Assembly (NCBI RefSeq): GCF_011752525.1
Contig: NZ_VWXI01000017.1
Coordinates: forward strand, 62,001-126,000
Origin: Pantoea sp. Cy-639
Lineage (GTDB): Bacteria; Pseudomonadota; Gammaproteobacteria; Pseudomonadales; Pseudomonadaceae
Length of the DNA stretch: 64,000 nucleotides
Reading direction: 5' to 3'
Shown: one piece after another, positions 33,213-41,393 of the stretch
How positions within the stretch are numbered: the stretch's first letter is position 1
Layout: the number at the start of each line of letters is the position of its first letter
Notes under the pieces: generated by a model
Told to the model about the DNA's origin: nothing
Database searches by the model: none
The model's input: the letters and a program-made list of their open reading frames with translations, nothing else
Translations under genes and position numbers: made by a program

Positions 33213-33521
33213 ATGCGCGAATCGCTGGAAAAGATGCTGGCCAAGGGTGTGGATAACCCGCTGCTGAGGTTCGGCCTGGGCAAGGCCTGGCTGGACGAGG
33301 GCAATGGCGCTGAAGCGGCAGTGCACCTGGCTGCTTGTGTGCAGCAGGATCCGAAATACTCGGCGGCGTGGAAGCTGCTGGGGAAGGCGTATCAGCTCAG
33401 CGGCGATCTGGCTGGCGCGCGCCAGGCCTGGGAAGAGGGAATCGCGGCGGCGCAGGCCCATGGCGACAAGCAGGCCGAGAAAGAGATGACGGTATTTCTC
33501 AAGAAACTGAACAAGGCCTGA
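33213..33521 (+). CDS. Small TPR-repeat protein
   Basis: Protein of 102 residues made of about two tetratricopeptide units (GLGKAWLDEGNGAEAAVHLAACVQQDPKYSAAWKLLGKAYQLSGDLAGARQAWEEGI is the pattern, in two 34-residue helical pairs). It has no signal peptide and is probably a cytosolic scaffold. It follows trkA by 11 bp with GGAGC upstream, so it is the last gene of the def-fmt-rsmB-trkA operon. The partner is unknown. A REP hairpin follows. Confidence 0.85.
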   Translation: MRESLEKMLAKGVDNPLLRFGLGKAWLDEGNGAEAAVHLAACVQQDPKYSAAWKLLGKAYQLSGDLAGARQAWEEGIAAAQAHGDKQAEKEMTVFLKKLNKA

Positions 33522-33550
33522 AATCGCCGGAGCTGCCTTGCGTCGCGAAA

Positions 33551-33567
33551 GGGGCGCAAAGCGCCCC
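33551..33567. repeat. REP hairpin between convergent genes
   Basis: GGGGCGC (33551-33557) and GCGCCCC (33561-33567) with an AAA loop, preceded by CTTGCGTCGCGAAA, the common REP spacer. It lies between the TPR gene and the acyltransferase gene. Confidence 0.7.
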
Positions 33568-33575
33568 CAGCAACC

Positions 33576-34463
33576 TCAATACCAGCGCGGCTCGCCCGCC
33601 GGGCGCTTCTTGAAACGCTTCATGCTCCACATGTACTGGCTCGGGTACTCGCGCACATAGCGCTCGACCACCTGGCTCATGGCCGCCGCCGACACCGTCA
33701 CATCCTCGCTGTACATCGCCTCCGGCGCCGCCTCCAGGAACACCTTGAAGCCCGAGCCATCCGGCAGGCGCAACGCATGCAGGAACACCCCGACCGCCTT
33801 GCCGCCGGCGAGCATGTTCGGCACGAACTTGCTGGTCAGCGCCTGGGTCCCCAGGAACGGCACGAACACACCTGCCGACTCGGCCGGCTCCGGGTCGGCG
33901 GGAATGCCCACCTGACCACCGCGACGGACTTCCTTGATCACGCTGAGGATGCCTTCCTTGGTCGAAGGCGCCACCCGGTTGCCCATCTGCACACGTTGCT
34001 CGCGCAGCAGGTCATCCACCGCCTTCAGCTTCGGCGGGCGATAGAAAATGATCGGTTTGCACTGGTTGCAATAGAAGTGGTTGAGCACTTCCCAGTTGCC
34101 CAGGTGGCTGGTGATGCCGACCACGCCCTTGCCCGAGGCCAGGGCCTGCTCCAGCACTTCCAGGCCGTGCACTTCCTTGACCAGGTCGAGCGAGCGTTGC
34201 GGCGGCCAGATCCAGGCACAGGCGCTCTCGACGAACGACTTGCCGATGTCCTTCAACGCACGCCCGACCAGTTGCTCGCGCTCGACCGGATCCATCTCCG
34301 GGAAGCACTTGGCCAGGTTGATGCGCACGACATTGCGCGAGCCATTGGGGATTTTCCACATCAGCCAGCCGATGCCGGTGCCGACACGCTGCACAGCGCC
34401 CCAGGGCAGCTTGGCAAACAGGCGCAGCACCCCGACCATCAGGGCGCCCTTGAACTTTTCCAC
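33576..34463 (-). CDS. Lipid A biosynthesis lauroyl/myristoyl acyltransferase (LpxL/HtrB family)
   Basis: Membrane-associated acyltransferase of 295 residues that adds a secondary acyl chain to lipid A. The catalytic HX4E motif is in TSHLGNWEVLNHF (His and Glu in HLGNWE). A conserved Asp-Pro segment, GIPADPEPAESAGVFVPFLG, follows. An N-terminal hydrophobic stretch (GALMVGVLRLFAKLPW) anchors it. The GTG start at 34463 has AAGGA eight bases upstream and gives the normal family length; the frame to 34727 enters the tag gene and is rejected. The chain specificity cannot be read from the sequence. Confidence 0.9.
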   Translation of the reverse strand: MEKFKGALMVGVLRLFAKLPWGAVQRVGTGIGWLMWKIPNGSRNVVRINLAKCFPEMDPVEREQLVGRALKDIGKSFVESACAWIWPPQRSLDLVKEVHGLEVLEQALASGKGVVGITSHLGNWEVLNHFYCNQCKPIIFYRPPKLKAVDDLLREQRVQMGNRVAPSTKEGILSVIKEVRRGGQVGIPADPEPAESAGVFVPFLGTQALTSKFVPNMLAGGKAVGVFLHALRLPDGSGFKVFLEAAPEAMYSEDVTVSAAAMSQVVERYVREYPSQYMWSMKRFKKRPAGEPRWY

Positions 34464-34504
34464 AGGCGGATTCCTTATTTCAGCAAGGCGCGCATTGTAA
34501 CCCC

Positions 34505-35056
34505 TCAGCGCAGCAAGGCGGCGTAGCGATCGCAATCGGTGGTGTGGTCCATGACCATGCCGGTGGCCTGCATGAAGGCGTAGCAGATGGTCGGCCCGAC
34601 GAAGGTGAAACCAGCCTTCTGCAACGCCTTGCTCATGGCCTTGGCCTCGTCGGTGACCGCCGGCACTTCGTCGCGGCCCTTGAAATGGTTGATCTTCGGC
34701 ACGCCGCCGACGAACGACCACAGCCACTCGGCGGGGTTATCCACAGCCAGCCAGGCCTGCGCGTTGCGCCGGGCGGCCTTGAGCTTGAGACGGTTGCGGA
34801 TGATGCCGGCATCCTGCATGAGCTCCTCGATGCGCGCGTCGCTCATCTGCGCAAGCTTCAACGGATCGAAGCCATGCAGCACCTGGCGATAACGCTCGCG
34901 TTTCTTCAGGACCGTGATCCATGACAACCCAGCCTGGAACCCTTCGAGCAAAAGCATCTCGAAGAGCAACGCCGGATCGCGCTGCGGCGTTCCCCACTCA
35001 TGGTCGTGATAGGCCTGGTACAACGGATCGTCGGAACACCAAAAGCAGCGTGGCAT
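34505..35056 (-). CDS. tag: DNA-3-methyladenine glycosylase I
   Basis: Base-excision repair enzyme of 183 residues that removes 3-methyladenine. The N-terminus MPRCFWCSDDPLYQAYHDHEWG has the zinc-binding Cys and His, and the C-terminal partners His and Cys lie in MDHTTDCDRYAAL. ALLFEMLLLEGFQAGLSWITVLKKRE is the family signature, with the base-recognising Glu. It is divergent from glyQ and upstream of the lpxL-like gene on the same strand. Confidence 0.96.
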   Translation of the reverse strand: MPRCFWCSDDPLYQAYHDHEWGTPQRDPALLFEMLLLEGFQAGLSWITVLKKRERYRQVLHGFDPLKLAQMSDARIEELMQDAGIIRNRLKLKAARRNAQAWLAVDNPAEWLWSFVGGVPKINHFKGRDEVPAVTDEAKAMSKALQKAGFTFVGPTICYAFMQATGMVMDHTTDCDRYAALLR

Positions 35057-35140
35057 AAGGCTCCAATAACGTAGAGGGCGAGGCGAATCGGGTTATACTC
35101 CCGCTCTTTACATCCGCATCCCCAGATACAGGTGAATTTC

Positions 35141-36088
35141 GTGAGCCAGCCTACGCCAGCCGTGCGTACCTTCCAAGACCTGATCCTCGCCCTGCAGAAC
35201 TACTGGGCCGAGCAAGGTTGTGTGGTGCTTCAGCCCTACGATATGGAAGTAGGCGCCGGCACTTTCCACACTGCTACCTTCCTGCGCGCCGTAGGCCCGG
35301 AGACCTGGAACGCCGCCTATGTGCAGCCCAGCCGTCGTCCCGCCGACGGACGGTATGGCGAAAACCCCAACCGCCTGCAGCACTACTACCAGTTCCAGGT
35401 GGTGCTCAAGCCGAACCCGGCCAACTTCCAGGAGCTGTACCTCGGCTCGCTGAAAGCCATCGGCCTGGATCCGCTGGTTCACGATATCCGCTTCGTCGAA
35501 GACAACTGGGAATCGCCGACCCTCGGCGCCTGGGGCCTGGGCTGGGAAATCTGGCTGAACGGCATGGAGGTGACCCAGTTCACCTACTTCCAGCAGGTCG
35601 GCGGCATTGAGTGCTACCCGGTCACCGGTGAAATCACCTACGGCCTGGAGCGCCTGGCCATGTACCTGCAGGGCGTGGACTCGGTCTATGACCTGGTATG
35701 GGCCGACGGCCCGTTCGGCAAGGTCACCTACGGCGATGTGTTCCACCAGAACGAAGTGGAGCAGTCGACCTACAACTTCGAGCACGCCAACGTCGAGAAG
35801 CTGTTCGAACTGTTCGACTTCTACGAAAGCGAAGCGAACCGCCTGATCAAGCTCGACCTGCCGCTGCCGACCTACGAAATGGTCCTGAAGGCTTCGCACA
35901 CCTTCAACCTGCTGGATGCCCGCCGCGCCATCTCGGTGACCGAGCGCCAGCGCTACATCCTGCGCGTGCGTACCCTGGCCCGGGACGTGGCGCAAAGCTA
36001 TCTGCAAGCCCGTGCACGCCTGGGCTTCCCGATGGCCTCTCCCGAACTGCGTGACGAAGTGTTGGCTAAGCTGGAGGCTGCACAATGA
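35141..36088 (+). CDS. glyQ: Glycyl-tRNA synthetase alpha subunit
   Basis: Class II aminoacyl-tRNA synthetase subunit of 315 residues holding the catalytic core of the alpha2-beta2 enzyme. Conserved parts: RTFQDLILALQNYWAEQGCVVLQPYDMEVGAGTFH, AAYVQPSRRPADGRYGENPNR (motif 2 region) and EITYGLERLAMYLQ (motif 3). The GTG at 35141 is the start, with AGGTGA just upstream and the usual (M)SQPTPAVRTF N-terminus; the GTG at 35132 lies in that ribosome-binding site. It overlaps glyS in ATGA. Confidence 0.97.
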   Translation: MSQPTPAVRTFQDLILALQNYWAEQGCVVLQPYDMEVGAGTFHTATFLRAVGPETWNAAYVQPSRRPADGRYGENPNRLQHYYQFQVVLKPNPANFQELYLGSLKAIGLDPLVHDIRFVEDNWESPTLGAWGLGWEIWLNGMEVTQFTYFQQVGGIECYPVTGEITYGLERLAMYLQGVDSVYDLVWADGPFGKVTYGDVFHQNEVEQSTYNFEHANVEKLFELFDFYESEANRLIKLDLPLPTYEMVLKASHTFNLLDARRAISVTERQRYILRVRTLARDVAQSYLQARARLGFPMASPELRDEVLAKLEAAQ

Positions 36089-38139
36089 GTGCTCAAGATT
36101 TCCTGGTTGAACTGGGCACCGAAGAGCTGCCACCGAAGGCCCTGGCGACGCTCGGCGACGCCTTCCTCGTCGGTATCGAGAAAGGCCTGCAGGCCGCCGG
36201 CCTGAACTACACCGGCAAGCAGGTCTACGCCGCGCCACGCCGCCTGGCCGTGCTGATTCGCCAACTCGACGTGCAGCAGCCGGACCGCAGCATCAACATC
36301 GACGGCCCGCCCCGCCAGGCAGCCTTCGACGCCGAAGGCAACCCGACCCAGGCCGCCCTGGGCTTCGCCAAGAAGTGCGGCGTCGAGCTGTCGGACATCG
36401 ACCAGAGCGGCCCGAAGCTGCGCTTCTCCCAGCACATCCCTGGCAAGGCCACCAGCAGCCTGCTGCCGACCATCGTCGAGGACTCGCTCAACGACCTGCC
36501 GATCCCCAAGCGCATGCACTGGGGCGCCAGCCGTGAAGAGTTCGTGCGTCCGACCCAGTGGCTGGTGATGCTGCTCGGCGACCAGGTCGTCGACTGCACC
36601 ATCCTCGCGCAGCAGGCCGGCCGTGAATCCCGCGGCCACCGTTTCCACCACCCGGAAAACGTGGTCATCACCACCCCGGCCAACTACGTCGAGGACCTGC
36701 GCAAGGCCTACGTGCTGGCCGATTTCGCCGAGCGTCGCGAGCTGATCGCCAAGCGCACCGCGGAGCTGGCCATGCAGCAGGAAGGCACGGCCATCGTGCC
36801 GCCGGCGCTGCTGGACGAAGTGACCGCGCTGGTCGAGTGGCCGGTACCGCTGGTGTGCTCGTTCGAGGAGCGTTTCCTCGAGGTGCCGCAGGAAGCCCTG
36901 ATCACCACCATGCAGGACAACCAGAAGTACTTCTGCCTGCTGGACGGCGACGGCAAGCTGCTGCCGCGCTTCATCACCGTGGCCAACGTCGAGAGCCGCG
37001 ATCCGAAGCAGATCGTGCAAGGTAACGAGAAAGTCGTGCGCCCACGCCTGACCGACGCCGAGTTCTTCTTCAAGCAGGACAAGAAGCAGCCGCTGGAAAG
37101 CTTCAACGAACGCCTGAAGAACGTGGTGTTCCAGGCTCAGCTGGGTACCGTGTTCGACAAGGCCGAGCGTGTCTCGAAGCTGGCCGCGTTCATCGCCCCG
37201 CACCTCGGTGGCAGCGCCGCCAACGCGGGTCGTGCCGGCCTGCTGTCCAAGTGCGACCTGGCCTCGGAGATGGTCGGCGAGTTCCCTGAGATGCAGGGCA
37301 TTGCCGGCTACTACTACGCCCTCAACGATGGCGAGCCGGAAGACGTCGCCCTGGCGTTGAACGAACAGTACATGCCGCGTGGTGCTGGCGCCGAGCTGCC
37401 GCAGACCCTGACCGGGGCCGCCGTGGCCATCGCCGACAAGCTCGACACCCTGGTCGGCATCTTCGGCATCGGCATGCTGCCCACCGGCAGCAAGGACCCG
37501 TACGCCCTGCGTCGTGCCGCCCTGGGCGTGCTGCGCATCCTGATCGAGAAGCAGCTGGACCTGGACCTGACCGCGGCGGTCGAGTTCGCGGTCAAGCAGT
37601 TCGGCGCCAAGGTCAAGGCCGCAGGCCTGTCCGAGCAGGTGCTGGAGTTCATCTTCGACCGCCTGCGCGCACGCTACGAAGACGAAGGCATCGATGTCTC
37701 CACCTACCTGTCGGTGCGTGCCCTGAAGCCAGGCTCTGCCCTGGACTTCGACCAGCGCGTGCAGGCCGTGCAGGCGTTCCGCCAACTGCCGGAAGCCGGA
37801 GCCCTGGCCGCGGCGAACAAGCGCGTGTCGAACCTGCTGGGCAAGGCCGAAGGCGCCATCGCCGAGCAGGTCGAGCCGAAATACTTCGACAACGCCAACG
37901 AGTTCTCCCTGTACTCGGCCATCCAGCAGGCCGACCAGGCCGTGCAGCCGATGGCTGCCGCGCGCCAGTACAGCGAGGCGCTGGCCCGCCTGGCCGCCCT
38001 GCGTGACCCGGTCGACGCCTTCTTCGAGGCGGTGATGGTCAACGCCGAGGACGCCAAGGTACGCGCCAACCGTTATGCCCTGCTCAGCCGCCTGCGCGGT
38101 CTGTTCCTGGGCGTGGCCGATATCTCGCTGCTGGGGTAA
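36085..38139 (+). CDS. glyS: Glycyl-tRNA synthetase beta subunit
   Basis: The tRNA-recognising subunit of 684 residues. The N-terminus MSAQDFLVELGTEELPPKAL is diagnostic. An HD-like region (about 370-480: GEFPEMQGIAGYYYALNDGE, PTGSKDPYALRRAALGVLRI) and a C-terminal anticodon-binding domain follow. The start is coupled to glyQ through a 4-bp overlap. gmhB follows 4 bp after the stop, so glyQ-glyS-gmhB is one operon. Confidence 0.97.
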   Translation: MSAQDFLVELGTEELPPKALATLGDAFLVGIEKGLQAAGLNYTGKQVYAAPRRLAVLIRQLDVQQPDRSINIDGPPRQAAFDAEGNPTQAALGFAKKCGVELSDIDQSGPKLRFSQHIPGKATSSLLPTIVEDSLNDLPIPKRMHWGASREEFVRPTQWLVMLLGDQVVDCTILAQQAGRESRGHRFHHPENVVITTPANYVEDLRKAYVLADFAERRELIAKRTAELAMQQEGTAIVPPALLDEVTALVEWPVPLVCSFEERFLEVPQEALITTMQDNQKYFCLLDGDGKLLPRFITVANVESRDPKQIVQGNEKVVRPRLTDAEFFFKQDKKQPLESFNERLKNVVFQAQLGTVFDKAERVSKLAAFIAPHLGGSAANAGRAGLLSKCDLASEMVGEFPEMQGIAGYYYALNDGEPEDVALALNEQYMPRGAGAELPQTLTGAAVAIADKLDTLVGIFGIGMLPTGSKDPYALRRAALGVLRILIEKQLDLDLTAAVEFAVKQFGAKVKAAGLSEQVLEFIFDRLRARYEDEGIDVSTYLSVRALKPGSALDFDQRVQAVQAFRQLPEAGALAAANKRVSNLLGKAEGAIAEQVEPKYFDNANEFSLYSAIQQADQAVQPMAAARQYSEALARLAALRDPVDAFFEAVMVNAEDAKVRANRYALLSRLRGLFLGVADISLLG

Positions 38140-38143
38140 ATCG

Positions 38144-38671
38144 TTGAAACTGCTGATTCTTGATCGAGACGGAGTGATCAACCACGACTCCGACGCCTAC
38201 ATCAAGTCGCTGGAGGAGTGGATCCCCATTCCCGGCTCGATCGAGGCCATCGCGCAGTTGAGCAAGGCGGGCTGGACGGTGGCCGTGGCCACCAACCAGT
38301 CCGGCATTGCCCGCGGCTACTACTCGCTGGCAACCCTCGAGGCCATGCACGCGCGCCTGCGCGAGCTGGTGGCCGGGCAGGGCGGCGAGGTAGGGCTTAT
38401 CGTGCATTGCCCGCACGGTCCGGACGAAGGTTGCGACTGTCGCAAGCCCAAGCCTGGCATGCTGCGAGCGATCGCCGAGCATTACCAGGTACCACTGGCC
38501 GGCGTATGGTTCGTCGGCGACAGCAAAGGTGACCTGGAGGCGGCCCTGGCCGTCGATGCACAACCCGTGCTGGTGAAAACCGGCAAGGGCGAACGGACCC
38601 TGGAAAAAGGCGTCCCGGAAACTACACTGATTTTCGACGATCTGGCAGCCATCGCCAGAGAACTTATTTAA
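38144..38671 (+). CDS. gmhB: D-glycero-beta-D-manno-heptose-1,7-bisphosphate 7-phosphatase
   Basis: HAD phosphatase of 175 residues in ADP-heptose (LPS core) synthesis. Motif I is LILDRDGVIN. The zinc loop CPHGPDEGCDCRKPKPG supplies three Cys and a His, diagnostic for GmhB. Motif IV is FVGDSKGDLEAA. The TTG start at 38144 gives (M)KLLILDRDGV, with GGGGTAA, which includes the glyS stop, as the ribosome-binding site. An upstream extension to 38075 would overlap glyS in another frame and is rejected. A terminator follows. Confidence 0.94.
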   Translation: MKLLILDRDGVINHDSDAYIKSLEEWIPIPGSIEAIAQLSKAGWTVAVATNQSGIARGYYSLATLEAMHARLRELVAGQGGEVGLIVHCPHGPDEGCDCRKPKPGMLRAIAEHYQVPLAGVWFVGDSKGDLEAALAVDAQPVLVKTGKGERTLEKGVPETTLIFDDLAAIARELI

Positions 38672-38674
38672 ATG

Positions 38675-38701
38675 AGTGCGCCCATCGTGGCGCACTTTTC
38701 C
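38675..38701 (+). terminator. Rho-independent terminator after gmhB
   Basis: Perfect 8-bp arms AGTGCGCC (38675-38682) and GGCGCACT (38689-38696), loop CATCGT, then a short T-run. It ends the glyQ-glyS-gmhB operon. Confidence 0.75.
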
Positions 38702-38736
38702 TTAGGCGGGCGCGTCCCGCAACGGTACATGCCACT

Positions 38737-39507
38737 ATGTCGATCCTGCAGGCGATCAGAATCTTTCTTTTTTACCTGCTGTTGGGCACCAGTTCGCTGC
38801 TGTGGTGCTCGCTGAGCTTCTTCGTCGCGCCTTTCCTGCCGTTTCCCAAGCGCTACAAGTTCATCAACGTGTACTGGTGCCGCTGCGCGGTGTTCCTGAC
38901 CCGCGCCATCCTCGGCATCGACTACAAGATCACCGGTGCCGAGAACGTGCCGAAGGTGCCCTGCGTGATCCTGTCGAACCACCAGAGCACCTGGGAGACG
39001 TTCTTCCTGTCGGCGTACTTCTCACCGCTGAGCCAGGTACTCAAGCGCGAGCTGCTGTACGTGCCGTTCTTCGGCTGGGCGATGGCGATGCTGCGACCGA
39101 TCGCCATCGACCGCAAGAACCCCAAGGAAGCTCTGCGCCAGGTCGCCAGCCAGGGCGACGAGCTGCTCAAGCAGGGCACCTGGGTGCTGATCTTCCCTGA
39201 AGGCACCCGGGTGCCTCATGGCCAGATGGGCAAGTTCTCCCGCGGTGGCACCGCCCTGGCGGTGAACGCCGGCCTGCCGGTGCTGCCGATCGCTCACAAT
39301 GCCGGCAAATTCTGGCCACGCGAGGGCTGGGGCAAACGACCGGGTACCATCGAGGTGGTGATCGGCGAGCCGATGTATCCACAAGGTTCCGGGCCACGGG
39401 CCATCGCCGAACTGAACGACCGCGCCCAGGCGTGGAACGAGGCGACCCAACGGGCCATGGGTTCGCTGCCGCCAGCGGCGGAAAAACCTGAGCAGCAGCC
39501 AGCCTGA
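38737..39507 (+). CDS. plsC: 1-acyl-sn-glycerol-3-phosphate acyltransferase
   Basis: Membrane acyltransferase of 256 residues making phosphatidate. A hydrophobic N-terminal segment (IRIFLFYLLLGTSSLLWCSLSFFV) anchors it. Motif I is NHQSTWE (HX4E in place of HX4D), motif II is RPIAIDRKNP, motif III is IFPEGTR and motif IV is VLPIAHNAG. In P. aeruginosa the orthologue (lptA/PA0005) sits directly beside gyrB; here a 9-kb block intervenes. The ribosome-binding site before the ATG is weak. Confidence 0.93.
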   Translation: MSILQAIRIFLFYLLLGTSSLLWCSLSFFVAPFLPFPKRYKFINVYWCRCAVFLTRAILGIDYKITGAENVPKVPCVILSNHQSTWETFFLSAYFSPLSQVLKRELLYVPFFGWAMAMLRPIAIDRKNPKEALRQVASQGDELLKQGTWVLIFPEGTRVPHGQMGKFSRGGTALAVNAGLPVLPIAHNAGKFWPREGWGKRPGTIEVVIGEPMYPQGSGPRAIAELNDRAQAWNEATQRAMGSLPPAAEKPEQQPA

Positions 39508-39640
39508 CGTTCTGTGGATAAGTTGTTAGCAATTTTTCGATAAAGCGTCAGGATAGATAGCTAAGTGATTGAATCTTCTATTTATTTCTATGTATGACGT
39601 TTTTTCGAAAATCGTGCATAAGTTTTTTTCAGCGATAAAA

Positions 39641-39665
39641 AACCGGCTTTTACGCCGGTTTTTTT
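39641..39665. terminator. Bidirectional terminator between plsC and MHS transporter
   Basis: AACCGGC (39641-39647) and GCCGGTT (39654-39660) with flanking A-run and T-run, so it can stop transcription from both sides. The DNA before it (39508-39640) is AT-rich, contains a perfect DnaA box at 39513-39521, and shows no gene. Confidence 0.85.
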
Positions 39666-39677
39666 ATGGGCTGATGC

Positions 39678-41297
39678 TCAGACCTTGTCGATATCCACAT
39701 CCTTGGTCTCTTTCAGGCAGAAGATCCCCACCACCAGGCTCACTCCGGTAATCAGTACCGGGTACCACAGCCCGTAGAAGATATCCCCGGTATACACCAC
39801 CAGCGCGAACGACACCGTCGGCAGGAAACCACCGAACCAGCCATTGCCAATGTGGTAGGGCAGGGACATCGAGGTGTAGCGGATGCGTGTCGGGAACAGC
39901 TCGACCATCACCGCCGCCAGTGGCCCGTAAGTCATGGTGGCGATCAGGATCATGGCGACGATCAGCAGCACCACCATCACCTGGTTCACGTGGGCGGGAT
40001 CGGCCTTGGCCGGATAGCCGGCGGCATCGATGGCGCTGCGCATGGCCGCCTCGTCGAAGCCGTTGATGGTGGTGCTGCCAACGCTGACGGTGACGCCGCT
40101 ACCGCTGCTATCGACCGAGCTGTAAGGCAGGCCCTGCTTGACCAGGAAGGTCTTGACCTTGTCGCACGGACTGTCGAAGCGCGCCTTGCCCACCGGGTCG
40201 AACTGGAAGGTGCAGCCCTGTGGGTCGGCGCTCACCACGATCGGAGCCTGCTGGCTGGCAGCGTCGATCTGCGGATTGGCGTAGTGGCTCAGGGCCTTGA
40301 ACAGCGGGAAGTACAACACTGTGGCCAGCAGCAGACCGAGCATCAGGATCGGCTTGCGCCCGACCCGATCCGACAACCAGCCGAAGAACACGAAGAACGG
40401 TGCACCGATCACCACGCTGATGATCAGCAGGGTGTTGGCCTGGGCCGGGTCCATCTTGAGCATCTGGGTCATGAAGAACAGCACGTAGAACTGAGCGGTG
40501 TAGAACGTAACCGCCTGCCCGGCGTTGATGCTGAACAGCGCGGTCAGCACCACCTTGAGGTTGGGCCAGGAAGTGAACGACTCACGGATCGGCGATTTGC
40601 TGACCTTGCCCTGGGCCTTCATTTTCACGAAGGCCGGCGACTCGTGCATGCTCATGCGAATCCAGGTGGAGATCGCCAGCAGGAAGATCGACAGCAGGAA
40701 CGGCAGGCGCCAGCCCCAGGTCTCGAACTGGTCACCGCTGACGTAGCGGCTGGCCAGCACCACGATCAGCGACAGCAGCAGGCCGAGGGTGGCGGTGGAC
40801 TGGATGAAACCGGTGTGGAAGCCGCGCTTGCCGGGCGGAGCATGCTCGGCCACATAGGTGGCGGCACCGCCGTATTCGCCGCCCAGGGCCAGGCCCTGGA
40901 GCATGCGCAGCACCACCAGGATGATCGGTGCGGCGATACCAATGCTGGCATAAGTGGGCAGCAAGCCGACCGCGAACGTCGACAGGCCCATCAGCACGAT
41001 GGTCACCAGGAAGGTGTACTTGCGCCCGATCATGTCGCCCAGGCGACCGAACACCAGCGCACCGAACGGGCGCACCAGGAAGCCGGCGGCAAAGGCCATC
41101 AGGGCAAAGATGAAGGCGGTGGTGTCGTTGACGCCAGCGAAGAACTGCTTGCTGATGACTGCGGCCAGCGCGCCATAGAGAAAAAAGTCATACCACTCGA
41201 ACACTGTCCCGAGGGATGACGCGAAAATGATCTTGCGCTCTTCGCGACGGCTGGAGCTGCTCGCTGCCGCCCCTTGCTCTTGAATGTAATCCGACAT
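39678..41297 (-). CDS. MHS family MFS transporter with large periplasmic insertion
   Basis: Major-facilitator symporter of 539 residues, metabolite:H+ symporter (MHS) type: GTVFEWYDFFLYG at TM1, LGDMIGRKYTF in loop 2-3, GLALGGEYGGAATYVAEHAP and LSDRVGRKPIL. Unlike ordinary ~430-residue members, about 100 extra residues (about 336-438, with Cys362 and Cys378) lie between TM9 and TM10, on what should be the periplasmic side. The start at 41297 has GAGGACAG upstream; the longer frame to 41384 is not supported. It follows a GMC oxidoreductase gene on the same strand. The substrate is unknown, perhaps a carboxylate or quaternary amine. Confidence 0.87.
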   Translation of the reverse strand: MSDYIQEQGAAASSSSRREERKIIFASSLGTVFEWYDFFLYGALAAVISKQFFAGVNDTTAFIFALMAFAAGFLVRPFGALVFGRLGDMIGRKYTFLVTIVLMGLSTFAVGLLPTYASIGIAAPIILVVLRMLQGLALGGEYGGAATYVAEHAPPGKRGFHTGFIQSTATLGLLLSLIVVLASRYVSGDQFETWGWRLPFLLSIFLLAISTWIRMSMHESPAFVKMKAQGKVSKSPIRESFTSWPNLKVVLTALFSINAGQAVTFYTAQFYVLFFMTQMLKMDPAQANTLLIISVVIGAPFFVFFGWLSDRVGRKPILMLGLLLATVLYFPLFKALSHYANPQIDAASQQAPIVVSADPQGCTFQFDPVGKARFDSPCDKVKTFLVKQGLPYSSVDSSGSGVTVSVGSTTINGFDEAAMRSAIDAAGYPAKADPAHVNQVMVVLLIVAMILIATMTYGPLAAVMVELFPTRIRYTSMSLPYHIGNGWFGGFLPTVSFALVVYTGDIFYGLWYPVLITGVSLVVGIFCLKETKDVDIDKV

Positions 41298-41328
41298 CGT
41301 TGCTGTCCTCGGCCCACAGGCCACAGTG

Positions 41329-41339
41329 ATTATTCTTGT
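41329..41339 (-). promoter_or_regulatory. Shared ACAAGAATAAT motif upstream of the MHS gene
   Basis: The 11-mer ACAAGAATAAT (minus strand) lies 32 bases before the MHS start and recurs 21 bases before the GMC start (43064-43074). AATAAT matches a -10 box at five of six bases. No clear -35 is seen, so an activator may be needed. Confidence 0.4.
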
Positions 41340-41393
41340 TGTTCCACTGTCGGCGGCTCTGACTGCTGGCCGCCGGTGTTGCACACACCCGGA

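Noticed and set aside
10420..33567. Repeats as a possible CRISPR array
   Set aside because: The copies are dispersed over kilobases, palindromic and without regular spacers; they are REP elements.
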